Shown here one piece after another: positions 1 to 10,660 of a DNA stretch of 64,000 bases. The position numbers and the translations under genes are program-made. The notes under the pieces were generated by a model. That model did no database searches, had not been told where the DNA came from, and worked only from the letters and a program-made list of their open reading frames with translations. Positions within the stretch are counted from its first letter, which is position 1, and the number at the start of each line of letters is the position of its first letter. Where the stretch lies: NCBI GenBank assembly GCA_002205965.3, contig NADL03000657.1, positions 372,001-436,000 on the forward strand, given 5' to 3'. Source of the stretch: Kappaphycus alvarezii (lineage: Eukaryota; Rhodophyta; Florideophyceae; Gigartinales; Solieriaceae).

Positions 1-546
1 TAGAAACTTGGTATGCATCGATTCCAAAGAACCGTAGACAGCAGGGGTGTAATACAGGACAAAGAAGATGTAGTATGGGGCCAGTTGTTCTGAATATATC
101 CTTTATAGATAAAGATATTGTCACCAACGACAACCTTGAAGTTTCTATTTGTATATAGACGCAGAAATCCGGGGCGCCAAGCATTACTAAATTTCACAAA
201 CAAACAATAAAACGGGTAGTATAATATTGGACATAGAGTGGGGAATAGAAAGGAGACCCGGGAGGATAAACGTGGCTATAGCCAAAGTTGCCGTTGGCGA
301 GGGTTCTGCAAAGGCAGAAGTTGGGAGTCAACTTCAGAGCCAACACCGGGGTGACTGTGTAACCGGGGGCCCTAGTGGCTAGGTAGGTATAAATACTAGT
401 TAACTAGGTTAGAATTGTCTAGGACGGGGGGGGGTGAGGGAGGTTAGGGTCAGCTAAGTTAGGGATATCCAAGTTAGAGATAAGTAAAGTCGACACTTGG
501 CCAAATTGGTGCCTTTTACTTGCCAATATATCCCTACTGCCGCCAG
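1..546. other. left flank, no gene seen
   Basis: No convincing coding stretch is visible. The segment holds a G-rich run near 425-437 and an AT-rich tract with a TATA-like stretch near 389-395. It leads into the palindromes that mark the edge of the first transposon. Confidence 0.5.
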
Positions 547-564
547 TGATCGATAAATCGATCA
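547..564. repeat. imperfect palindrome, variant of the transposon end
   Basis: An 18-base near-palindrome (TGATCGATAAATCGATCA) differs by one base from the palindromes at 601-618 and 4650-4667. It lies just outside the left transposon end, so it may be a duplicated end or a second binding site for the transposase. Confidence 0.6.
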
Positions 565-880
565 TGCGCAATTATTGCCATTTTGACTGTAAGTGTCTAG
601 TGATCGATATATCGATCAATAGATCCGTTTGAATAGCGTTCAAAGCAGACCGTTCAAGACTTTACAGTATCAGCTTCAACGAAACTGATTTGACAAGTGT
701 CATGCCAGCGTTCTTCTAAACGAACTCGAAGTTCAATGGTCAAAATCCGTCGAGTAGAAGTGTTGCTGCTGGCACGCACGTGCCGGTGCCAGCCAGCCCC
801 AGCACTGGCAGGCAAAAAGTCGTCTAGCACCTCACTACACGTCCAGACAGCCACGTGACACGCTTTGGGATCAAGCCAAC

Positions 881-1372
881 ATGAATTCTGCGCTGACTCT
901 GAACGTCTCTGCACCTGATCAATTTGAGGTGACACCGCCTGCAAGTCCTACGCCCACCCCTGCAACACAACAAAGACAGGCTCCGTCTGGTGCTCGCGTT
1001 TCGGACAGCCCACCACCACCAACCACAAGAGGACGAGGTCGGGGGCGTGGGAGGCCACGAGGTTCTGCGAGAGGGCCTTTAAGGGGTGCGACAGCTTCGA
1101 CTGGGGAGGGGTCTTTAAGAGAAAGGCGGTCTTCAACAGGGAGAGGAAGAGCATCGGGTCGAAGAGAGGGTTCTTCAGATGTGGGGGGAAGAAGAGGTGG
1201 CAGAGGAAGGGGTCGTGGAGGTAAAGCGCGTGTTCATTTGGATCCAAGTAAAGGTTGGGAGGAGGACACAACTACATGCAAGAGGTTGGTTATGGAGTCT
1301 GATTTCACAGAAGTTATCATGGAAGATCGCGCGAGAATGTTTTGCGCAAGTGCTTTCGAGAAGTTGGGGTAA
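881..1372 (+). CDS. RGG/RG-rich N-terminal part of the transposase gene
   Basis: This open stretch encodes about 163 residues. The first 50 are rich in Pro, Thr and Ser. Residues about 48-115 are packed with Arg-Gly repeats (GRGRGRGRPRG and similar), typical of RNA- or DNA-binding low-complexity tails. The last 45 residues look globular. It lies about 260 bp inside the left inverted repeat, the expected place for the start of the element's gene. The start is the first ATG of the frame, and no other copy confirms it. It could be a separate ORF1 protein rather than the N-terminus of the downstream transposase. Confidence 0.5.
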   Translation: MNSALTLNVSAPDQFEVTPPASPTPTPATQQRQAPSGARVSDSPPPPTTRGRGRGRGRPRGSARGPLRGATASTGEGSLRERRSSTGRGRASGRREGSSDVGGRRGGRGRGRGGKARVHLDPSKGWEEDTTTCKRLVMESDFTEVIMEDRARMFCASAFEKLG

Positions 1373-1691
1373 CAGTGCAAGGCGAGGTGTATAGCTCCAA
1401 CGTGGGGGGTGTTGTGATAGTGCTTACGGATGGGCTCTTGAATCAATTGATAATGTGGTTGAATGATTAAATTTCGTTGAAGAGCCATTCACAGACTAGA
1501 CTCACTCTCTCTCTGACTTGTACTGTTATTTTTCTGTTCTTTTACTGTCCCACACAACCGGTTTCAGTTTCTAGCGTACAATTGGATTCTTACGACAGAT
1601 GGGACATACAGCTCCGTCCTTAGAGCTAGTGACGTTCATATCGGAGAACATTTAGGCGTACTCTCCGAAAGGACGAGGTGATGAGGGTGGG

Positions 1692-2357
1692 ATGAGTTGG
1701 AATGCACAAAGGGATCAAACAAGACAACATACGGAGTTCGAGACAATTATTTTCAGGGACACTAGGATAGTTTTCTTCACGCCCTTACAGCTATTGGTGA
1801 CGCTTGATGAAGATTTGTTTGGGACAAGAGCGAGTGACAATCAATTTAAGACTTTGAGCACTAGGAAGGCAGACAGAGAAGGTCACACAGCCGATGCAGT
1901 TGCTGATGCTTTGTTTCGAATCGTGTTGACTCTTAGATTTCGGAGACGTGGGGAACCGCATGTTGAGTCTGTACGCAAGCTAGCCTCAAGTATTTTGGAT
2001 GAACGCTGAAAGGAGTCGGTCAACACATGTATCGTGACTGCGGACATAGGCTATGGCAAGGAGGCCTTTATGAAGCTGCTTTCAGAGTTTGGACTAGGCT
2101 TGGTTTTCGTGATGTCCGAGCATTTGCTGCGGGTGCATCCTTTTATTGCCACATCTCTTCTTAATCCTAGTCGACAAGATGAGGAGAATGAAAGTGGTGA
2201 TAGTCTACCGGCGGAAGGAGGGGAGAGTGATGTAGCCATGGGAAGTACACCAACGTCTCAAACTCAAGCCCAAGAAGGGGAAGCAGAGGCGAAGGTAGTG
2301 ATGGGAATGGGGCAGAGGCAAGGAGCAGGGAGGTTACAGGAAGCAGCGAAGCTGTAA
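1692..2357 (+). pseudogene. transposase core, first two acidic motifs
   Basis: Two same-frame pieces are separated by a TGA stop near 2007. The first contains LDEDLFGTRASDNQ, a plausible first catalytic Asp. The second begins with VTADIGYGKEAF, a typical second-Asp motif of DDE transposases, followed by a hydrophobic strand and HLLRVHPF. After that comes an acidic, Gln-rich spacer. The stop and the later frame changes say this copy is inactive or contains unrecognised introns. Assignment to the piggyBac-like superfamily is inferred from the C-terminal part of the same gene. Confidence 0.55.
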
Positions 2358-2386
2358 ATCAACCTTCGGATCCGGCTACTAGAAAT

Positions 2387-3043
2387 TTGTACACTCAGGA
2401 GCTTGAGCTCGATCGAAGGAAGGAGTTATTAATAGATGACAGTCCAGCTTTGGGGCCTGCCTGTTTCTTTGCCACGAAGTCGGTTGGAGCGGGTTGTCGG
2501 GTTGGTCAAAACAGGATTACGGCTGTTGCTGTTAGAGATCATGGCACTGCAAAGTTCTCCAAAGTATTACGCTTCATTTATACAGTACCGGATTCTATTC
2601 GCAGTAAGTTAAACATTCGGGTGGCTGTTCCCAGTTCAGGCCTGGACTTGAAACACAACTTGTTCATGGAAGTCATTGGTGAGGATGAGAACTGTCGAGT
2701 GTTGAAGAAGACTATTGCCGATCGCATTCGCGAGAATTGCGAGGTTCTCACTAATGATCAGCGATGCGCCAACTGGTTTGTACTACGTGAGTTTCGCGTG
2801 ACTGGTACGAATGCGGTAATTGTGTTGTTGTCGTCTGCAGGTATGAGGGAGACTTTTGGATTGGAACCAAGTACTAGTGAACAGGAAAGGAGCGTTGTTG
2901 CATTGTTTGAACTTTTTTACAACGGCTGGTTCAGTTCTAAGGTTTCAACAGAGGCTTGGAAGCGGGGTTCTGTGAATGAGAGGCCGTTTCAAGAGCTATT
3001 GAGTCCAAACCGTTTGTCAAGGAAGTTTTTGAAGGTGGAATGA
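2387..3043 (+). pseudogene. transposase middle region of unknown fold
   Basis: This is a 218-residue open stretch in a different frame from the preceding piece. It looks globular (it begins near LYTQELELDRRKELL and ends near FQELLSPNRL), but I recognise no motif. Around 2995-3005 the coding sense moves to another frame, in which VKEVFEGGMIALKVAR leads directly into the nuclease domain, so this piece and the next belong to one protein. The change of frame can be a one-base indel. Confidence 0.5.
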
Positions 3044-3309
3044 TTGCCCTAAAGGTTGCAAGACATTTTGCGTGTTCACCAGACGGTGTCGCTGTCCTAC
3101 GTAAGAGCTACTTCGGGGATTGGGGTGAAGACGTTGACGGATTTGAATGGGAGGGGGAAGAGCTAGTGCTGGCAACGGTTGAGATAAAGACGCGTGTCGC
3201 CGCGTCTACTCTAGGTGCATCAGCTACAATGGCAACAACTGATGTTATCCGATGTCAGGTGGGAGATGAAATGTTCAGGAAGTATGTTCCCAAAAAGCAA
3301 ATGTCGCAG
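3001..3309 (+). pseudogene. PD-(D/E)XK (YqaJ/lambda exonuclease-like) domain in the transposase
   Basis: The translated stretch contains RHFACSPDGVAVL followed some 35 residues later by LATVEIKTR. The pattern SPDG ... (V)EIKTR is the hallmark of lambda-exonuclease/YqaJ-type nucleases: the Asp and the E-x-K triad bind metal. In this gene it sits between the second and third acidic motifs of the transposase, where piggyBac-type enzymes have an insertion. The reading frame continues past 3309, but the homologous sense appears to jump to 3432 (see the candidate intron). Confidence 0.65.
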
Positions 3310-3431
3310 GTACTTCACCGGCTAATCGTTTTACAATTTAGCTTCGTTTTGTACGTAGCTGCAGCAAAATCTGTGGTTTTGTACATGGTGATTGTTAAGT
3401 GCCCATCGCTATTCGACAATCTTGTTTCCAG
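3310..3431 (+). other. candidate spliceosomal intron in the transposase gene
   Basis: The sequence after MSQ reads CAG/GTACTT, and the sequence before ALNDIVCP reads TTGTTTCCAG/G. Removing these 122 bases joins the two in frame. The intron body translates as a hydrophobic, unconvincing stretch. This suggests that the gene contains introns, so some of the apparent frame changes elsewhere in it may also be introns. Confidence 0.5.
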
Positions 3432-3791
3432 GCTTTGAATGATATTGTGTGCCCGATAGTATCCTGGGCTTATGAATCAGAACCCATGTTCCCTTTGTAT
3501 GTCAAAGACGATTAGAAGATGACTCTGTCATCCAGGATTCAATTCTGGCAGATTGCTGATGGTTATGTTAAGCGTCAGGGGTCATTTCCTCCGATCAAAG
3601 TGTTTAAACATGGGTCACGGAGCTTTTATTCCGAAACAAAAGCTGGAGTAGATGGAGCTACACAACTGAGGGCAATACTTCGCTCACCTTCATCCCATCT
3701 ACATTGGGAACAAAAGGTGGTCTCGCAGACAATCAAGACAGCGGCGGTGAATTCTTTTGTTGGTGGCGCATGTACGAGAGGCGAGATCTAG
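3432..3791 (+). pseudogene. transposase third acidic motif region
   Basis: One frame runs from 3432 to 3791, broken only by a TAG at 3513-3515. It contains FWQIADGYVKRQGSFPP, then FYSETKAGVDGATQ, which resembles the Y-N-x-T-K-G-G-V-D signature around the third catalytic Asp of piggyBac transposases. The segment LHWEQKVVSQTIKTAAVNSF would form the following helix. At about 3755 the homologous sense shifts to the frame reading WRMYERRDLVESS, which has a TAG of its own. Confidence 0.6.
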
Positions 3792-3823
3792 TGGAGTCTT
3801 CATAGACGTTTCGTTCACTGGAT

Positions 3824-4515
3824 AGCTACAGAAATTTGCTTAACAAGGTCCAATCAACCGCCGAGTTTATGCTTGATGTATCCCAAGAGCTGTTAAGTCA
3901 TGCCGCTCTTTTGTCGCCGTCTCTGGTAGACCCATGAATGAAGTCGATGATGAGGATGCTTTGCAACATGTTTCTGGCTCTGTTTCCAAGGAGGAGTTCA
4001 AAAGGCTAGTTCGTGACGCTAGCAGCAGTAAAAACAAACGCTTGGCGTACTTCAATAGCTCAAACGGTAATCTCTTGCGACTAACTCTGCGTGGACATGA
4101 GCCATTGCTTCACAAATCCCTTTACTGTTCTTTATGCGATCAACACAAGGTCGGCAAGCGAGTACACCGATCTTCCTACCAATGTGCTCTCTGCAACGTC
4201 AACTTGTGAATTAAGGTATATCCTGGTTTGCGGAAGAAATGCTGGAGTTTTTGGCATAACCAAAAGGAGCTGAAGCTAAGACGAATTCCCGAGCCGCCCG
4301 TCCGACCGAGGGGTAGTGGGGAGGTTGCGCAAGCTATCCCTGATCTTGACGATCCTCAAGATGCTGCAAAAGACTTAGGACGTGAGCAGGAAGATGCGGA
4401 AGATGAGGTTGGAGATGGTGGCAGTCGGAGAAGAGATAGAGTAACCGCAAGGCGCTTTCGTCGTGTTACGTCCAATTCAGAAGCCTACACAAGGGGAGAC
4501 AGCGCCGCAGACTAG
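3824..4515 (+). pseudogene. transposase C-terminus with cysteine-rich zinc domain
   Basis: The frame reads from SYRNLLNKVQSTAEF through an acidic linker into LYCSLCDQHKVGKRVHRSSYQCALCNVNL, a CxxC ... CxxC ribbon like the C-terminal cysteine-rich domain of piggyBac transposases. A TGA sits at 4207-4209, where a Cys would be expected. The same frame then continues (IKVYPGLRKKCWSFWH) and ends in an acidic and Arg-rich tail. In related proteins this domain contacts the element ends, which would fit the palindromic ends here (inference). Confidence 0.6.
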
Positions 4516-4667
4516 CGCAAATGTTGGTCGTGGTAGAAAATGAAGGGCTACAGCATCTACGGGTCAAGATGCAAGAGCAACTGCGAGAAGACGAGGCACA
4601 TAAGACGCCCTGTTGGAATAGCTTTTGCCTTGTAAATAAACAGCCCTATTGATCGATATATCGATCA

Positions 4668-7589
4668 GCAGCCAATTTTTGACCTCCATTTCCCCACTTT
4701 AGAACTCCAAACTCACCGCTTTGCTGTGTCCACAATACTCGAGCTTGACCTCTCAAACTTGGCTTGCTATGAGCTGATGACCCTCTCATTTGCTTTATTT
4801 AATCAGATCTTTGATCCGATTAAATGCTGTGAACTATGAACAATTCAAAGTTGGTGAGACATATATCGATCACAAAATTTCGGCATAAGGGATATCAGGT
4901 CCCATTTGGGGGCCGAATGTTCCAGATTGCAAGCATTCAAGCCCCATCGGGTGAGGATACAGTACCAAAAAAAATAGTGGGAGACAAAAGAAAATTGTCT
5001 TTACTGCACTGTACAGTACAGTGCCTGCTGGTTAAGAGTGAATCAGATTAAAAAAAGATCACAAAATTAGCTCCGCTGATGGCAGTACATTGTGAGTGTC
5101 AACTGGACTACAGTAATATAGAGGACACCTGTTCGGATTTTCCAGAAAAATCCAAGGACAACCATGAAGGTCGATAATTAGGGCAACGGAATCTCGTGAC
5201 ATTTTGAATTATGTTCTATCTGTTGGAGGGCGCTTCTGTGCGGCGCTAGGTACTGAACAAATGTGGCCCAGAAGGGCAAGCCGGGTCCGGCTAAAGGGAC
5301 CGTCAAAAAGAATGAATACAGTACAGTTTTAGTTTACTTTAATGTAGTGTTACCGCCGCCGTGTTACTGTACGCGCACTGGAGCGGCGAAGTTGAGACCT
5401 CTGAGGGTCAATAAAAGGAAGGACGCGGAGGGCCAACGGACGATTGCGCAGACGAACAAGACCAAAATTCTTCACACTGCCGTCTTGTATACCACAATTG
5501 TTTTGGCAGTCCACAGGAATCAAATATTAGACTATCTTTTTCTTTACTGGGAAAACAGAAATTGTGGTTTCTTTGAGAGATTGGAGGGCAAGATCCGTCT
5601 AGAATTCGAAGAAGGAAGTGGTTTGGATGTACACGTTAAGAATTAAAAACTATCTAACGCATTCTCACAAGTACAGTACGAGACCGTTTGATGCCAAATT
5701 CCCAGAGACCCTTGAGTAGAATCTTTTCTTTTAACAGAGTTAGACGCAATAGTTCCATCCGGTATAAAACCTGGATTTGAGTTTAAATTCAAACAAAGAT
5801 AGCTAGCAACTGGAACAATTTTCTTGTCCATCTCTCACATTCCAAATAGTGTGTCGCTATAGCTCTATCCTTGTTTGTGTTTTAACATCATGTATGTCCA
5901 TCTAGGCGATGTAAACCGTATTGTAATGTACTACTGGGAAACAAATTGGTAGTTTTACCCTCGGGAGACATGTATATGATCTATCTCATCTGCACTACGC
6001 TGCACAAGAAAGACACATTACTTGAACACTCTTAAAAGATGCCCAGAATGCAGAATTATTGATCAAATCCAGTCAACTTCCAGCGAATGATAGCAATCTC
6101 AGTTCGTTGCTAAATGAATAAGCTGAGAACTCGGAAGTTTTGATAATGCTTCCCTACCGGGCTTATACTTTTCAGGAAAGCGATGAATTAGGAAACTCGA
6201 TGCAATCTGGCAGCGATCCTTTGACAAACAGACCCTTTCAATATCGAAGTCTGGAAATTATTGAATCTCCTGTATTGTGATAACGCTCATGCTTGAATGG
6301 GATACGCTCTACACAACGGTATCCCGCAAGCACTGCCGCTACACTCACAGAGAGCGAGAGGAATATTCATTACGCCAATTATTGAGACCATAAACGTATC
6401 TTCCTGTCCCTACCAGGATTGATGTCTAAGGAGCCTTGGCAACGAGATCCAGAGTTTCTTCCGACTCCCCGTTTCCTTCTTAGCTTCCCTGGGTGGTTTT
6501 TTCCATCAGCAGGATCTTCGCGATATCATTAACTTCGTGTTTAGTCTCCAAGTGATGCAAGGGCGACAAATTGCCATATGCAACCTACCTGCGAAGTTGA
6601 TCTCGGAAGGCTCTGAGCACGCTTCTGGAACTTTGGTGCATAGAAAATGTTCGGCTTGGAAGAACTCTTTTTTTGTGAGACCTCGATTGATTTACTGAAA
6701 CGGCTGTCCTTGCTAAATTAGTTGTTAATCCAATCGTGAAACTTGACGCGCTGTCGGTATAGCTCAAAAGATTGTGCGGAAACTCAGCCTTTAGATTGCA
6801 GTTCCGATGCCTGTTCTCTTTCTCCGAAGTTCCCTTTTTTACCCCTTTTTATTGGCCTATGATATAACCTTCTCCGATATTTTAGATGCTCTAGCCACGG
6901 CACATGCGATTATAAACTTTTGGGAGTACCAATCTCTCGTCCTTGTGGATGCCGCACAGATTTTTCAACCACATCCTTTTCTCGGTAGATTCCATAGTTG
7001 AATGGGGTTGATGCACGAGATTTGATCACTGGAATCCTTTTTTTAAATCCGCTTTGGGAATTGTCTCGATAAATAAGAGTAAGCAATGCTATTCCTTGCT
7101 TTCAATTGGATAAAAAGGGAAATATGGTAGAGATTTTGACCCCTTCTCGGATTTGAAGAAGTTGCAGCAGGAACAGACTTTATTTGATATACCGGGTGTC
7201 GTATTTTAGGCCACTACCAGTCAGTCGCTTGTTGAACTGCTGTTGTGGTTCTGATAGTGGTAGTCGATGCCAGAACACCTTGCGAACAAGAGCTATACAG
7301 ACTCCCAAAAATTTTGACCCCCCCTAAAATAGTTCTGAAATAAAATATTTTGATTAAAAGGGAGCAATACAGCAGTGAAATCTCTGGCTTATCTCTGTGC
7401 CATGGCCTGTACTATACCGTAGTCAAAATTTAATTTCGTGTCCCAAGTTTGTGTACGCATTCCTTGCAATGCTGTCCACATTTTTTCACCGCAACAGGAA
7501 GTTACTATTTGTTGAGATCTTCTATCACCACTGTGCTGTTTACACTATATGCTTTATATACTGCAGAGATCTACTGTATCGGGAACTTT
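4668..7589. other. intergenic, no recognisable gene
   Basis: I see no homologous coding sequence. An open stretch of 127 codons at 5263-5646 (plus) has a basic start but no recognised motif. A perfect 14-base palindrome (CACTGTACAGTACAGTG region) lies near 5007-5025, and another ATCGATC motif near 4865. The rest is AT-rich with scattered stops in all frames. Confidence 0.45.
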
Positions 7590-8719
7590 CTAGCGTCTAC
7601 CCACCATAGCGCTTTCCTCATATTAGTCATACTTTGGCCTCATTTGAGGAAAGTTTTCTTTTACGGTATTGTACTGTGGTTGTAAAAATTATTTAGCACA
7701 AATATTTTGTAAAAAAACCCTTATTCTGTAAAGAGTTAATTATGATATACATACATCCTCCGGATATATTGTTCGAGGTAGTATGCAATCAAATCATAGC
7801 TCAAATATTCCATAGAAACTTCTCCCATCCATCATTAGGAGGATGACCTATAGTACAGATCGTAATATGTGTTTCCAGAAGCTTTGGTTTCAGTTCTCGC
7901 TCGGTCTCTATCAGAAGCCCATAATTTGTTCTGGGAATCCGACTGTTTGTGAAGAAATGACGGTCTCAGTGCAATATTATGCATCCACTTGAGAATGAGA
8001 GAGAATTATATAAATTAACATTAAGAGATAGTTCAGTACACCATATACTGCAGCTAGCTTCTCAACCTATACATAATACAGTTAAGGTCAGTAGGAGTCT
8101 ATAGAAAAAGAGTTCAAAACATATTTTCACATTTAACTCAGAAACCCACACTAACTGGCTTCAGATTTGAGTCTTAGCTAGGGTCTATATGGTTTTTTGC
8201 CCGGAAACGAACCACAAAGTACCACCTTTTTGTGCTAGTTTGACAAATATAAATATCGTTAAGCTCATTTTCACTGTTATTGGAGCAAATAATTTTCGAC
8301 TGACTGACCTTGTAGAACTAACAGCAACCCTGGTAAGAAAAGTAAGTTTTTTCTACATTAATTGACTTTTTTTGTTTGCCACACCAAAGAGGGTCTCAAT
8401 GCTTTCAAATGGATCCAATGACGTTTCATGCTCCTCATCTCCTACGCAATTAGATGTTGCGACGAGATATGGAATCAAACCTGTTTTCAATGCTTCCTCG
8501 GCAACAACCCCAAAAAATTATACTGTCATATCTAGAGTGTTATTCTGAAATAATACTTTAAAAGTGGCCATTAACCAATTGTCGTGATCGACAGGAGAGA
8601 AGGAATGGCCCTGACGGGCCAATCTTTCACTCCCAATCTCTTCTCAATTCCAAGGTTATCTTGCCTGCATGTGTTGTGACGATCAATTTGAGAAAAAATT
8701 GTGATGAATGTGGGGTGAT

Positions 8720-8902
8720 TTAATATTTGAAAAATAGGGTCGGTTGTGGCCGGGAATGTCCTACAGGGTGTCGAGTAATACCTCTTAAATTACTCAAAAA
8801 ATCTGGCTGAAGGCCCCCCATCAGACAGGCTGCGTTGGACATTACGGCCGCGGCTGCGTGTCTCTGAGTGAGTACCGCACGTACCTTACCATATGCCTCC
8901 AT
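8720..8902 (-). pseudogene. F2 retroelement tail fragment
   Basis: The minus-strand reading contains YGKVRAVLTQRHAAAAVMSNAACLMGGL. It matches, residue for residue in most positions, the end of the F2 fragment at 50400-50810 and the stretch RHDAAAAMSSTACC near 44640. F2 is a family of reverse-transcriptase C-terminal regions found repeatedly in this window. This scrap lies inside piggyBac copy A and is probably a later insertion, or marks a boundary of it. Confidence 0.6.
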
Positions 8903-9770
8903 CGCCTATGTCGTCGTACCTCTCCACCACATCTGAAACCAAAGTGTCGAATTATACTTTCTTTTCCTTACTATTGTCAGTTTTGTATCTTTCTATGCAA
9001 ATTTGTGTACCTTGATTGTTTGTATGGCAGCTATTTAAAAAATACCTTCTTTATCTGTCTATCCATAAAGCATCCATTACAGAATTTTTGTGCAAAAATG
9101 CTGAAAGACATCTATATACGATATGAGAGATCCGTGAGCCCGAGAGAGGGGAGATATTACATCGGAAATTCCCAGACTACGTTTTCTACCACAATAATAA
9201 ATCTCTTTCCTTATCTCATCAATGCTTCTGCGGTTGATATCGATGCAAAACATCAGTTTTTACATATAAAAGAATCTACTTTTAGCCACAATTGAACAAA
9301 ACAAAGCGTAAGAGCAGTTTTATGACAAAAGTATCCTGTGTAGTCACGCAGAAATCTTCCTGTTCTTCCAATGAAAAGCTCAATCGTCAACATTTTTCCA
9401 AACTTACCAGACGCTAGAGCCTTCAATTTGCAATCGTTCTTGCGCTTTCTTTCATAAAAAACGTAATGTGGAAGTCCTTTCTTGATCCAGTCTCCACCAA
9501 AATTGTACCATTTTCTGAAACTTTCATCTACGCATATATGAAAGATGGCACGACATGTTGCCTATTGCAGTCTTTGGCAAACTTCAAAAACACACTCACC
9601 AAAGACAATCTGTTGTCATCTAAAGGCATTTATTTCCTTTCAAAGGAGCTACTGAAGAAAATAATTCCGAAAATCAGTTCAAATTCTGTACATAAGATGA
9701 TCTTTTCAAAACTTGGTCCCGGAATAGACTTCGATACAATCTCATTCTATAGGTAACTGCGACTTGAAAA
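8860..9770 (-). pseudogene. piggyBac-like transposase remnant (copy A)
   Basis: On the minus strand, from about 9550 down to 9150, fragments in shifting frames read VDESFRKWYNFGGDWIKKG, then YERKRKNDCKLKALASGK, then CFASISTAEALMR. These match the copy B transposase (VDESISRWNGLGGDWIKKG, CELKASACGQ, FFASVSTAEALMRYG). The first catalytic Asp (VDES) is retained. The second motif is corrupted (stop before CFAS instead of GGDTFFAS). It is not functional. Confidence 0.65.
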
Positions 9771-10660
9771 TGTAAACCAGGTCATCAGAATGAGATCATC
9801 AAAGAACTGAAATATTTCCCTGACGAAATGGATTGATTTGGTAAGGCATATATTCGCTCGTTTTAAGCATGAAATCGTGATTACAGAGCGGACACATGCC
9901 CATAAAGCATTCAAATGGCGATCAGCATCGAGGAGCACTACCATAGGTAAGATTATTAGAATAGTATCCATTTATGTTTCAGCTTTTTCCGCAACATTTC
10001 ATTTATATGTGTAAACACAACCTTATTGGTACACGATCACTCGTAAGCAATCAAAGTTGCAACCGATGATGCAATGTTGAATCATCTGAATTTCTTTCTG
10101 AAGCAGTCAGGGGCATGGAGCATCCAAATCTCAACTCTCGCGTTTTCCGGCATTAAGCCGGCTCAACCTCCACCCAATACTTCTTGTACAGGTATTCAAG
10201 TTTTAATGTTCACAATCTTCAGCGTGACTGTTTTGAAACGATCGCGAATTTCCAGCTTCCTCTCACCGATTGCCTCATTTTCTAATTAAAAATTTCAATT
10301 TCGACTGCAATGACGACTCCATTGACCAATATTGTCTTCCAATGCGACCCATGCAAGCAATAAAACTTCTCGAAAGATATAATAAGGGAAGTTTGGCAGT
10401 TAATTTGATTTCCAGAAATGGCTAGTAGATCAATTTTCTGCGAAGAGTAAGGGAAAATCACGGTTACTGCGTAAAGTATGGTTGTTTTTGACCTGGGTGG
10501 AGCTGATATTCTTGAAGAGTTGGTTTTGATCGAGCATCTGCATGCCTTATTAAAGACGTGGGGCTTACAAAAGTCGCGCCAAAGTTTATATTTAAGAAAG
10601 ATGTTCCTCAAAACCGTGTTCTCAGATGAGGACAATGGTCCTATAAACAAGTGTCCCGAT

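Larger units (their letters stand above)
601..4667 (+). mobile_element. DNA transposon with 22-bp terminal inverted repeats
   Basis: Bases 601-622 and 4646-4667 are perfect inverted repeats of 22 bp. Each includes the same 18-base palindrome built on ATCGATATATCGAT. Between them all coding pieces run on the plus strand and together resemble one large transposase gene. I see no clear target-site duplication directly outside the repeats. The true ends could lie slightly further out, since a third palindrome variant sits at 547-564. The call rests on the inverted repeats and the transposase motifs inside. Confidence 0.7.
7590..10660 (-). mobile_element. decayed piggyBac-like transposon, copy A
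   Basis: This element resembles copy B (33805-36640) along its length: similar left end (T-rich, with a mutated GCGCTTTCCTCATA motif near 7600), a weak transposase in the middle, and a right end with ATGAGGACAATGGTCC near 10626. The right end matches the palindromic end motif TTGTCCTCATATGAGGACAA seen at 45893-45912. Many indels and stops show it is old. The exact termini are approximate to about 20 bases. Confidence 0.65.

Noticed and set aside
948..1271. Minus-strand 107-codon open stretch
   Set aside because: It is the shadow of the Arg-Gly repeat region on the other strand; Leu/Pro-rich content follows from the repeat.
5263..5646. 127-codon plus-strand open stretch with basic N-terminus
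   Set aside because: No motif, no relative in the window and no promoter context; kept only as a note in the flank.
7397..7685. Two overlapping plus-strand open stretches rich in Phe, Tyr and Cys
   Set aside because: Composition reflects AT-rich sequence at the edge of piggyBac copy A; no motif and no relative in copy B.
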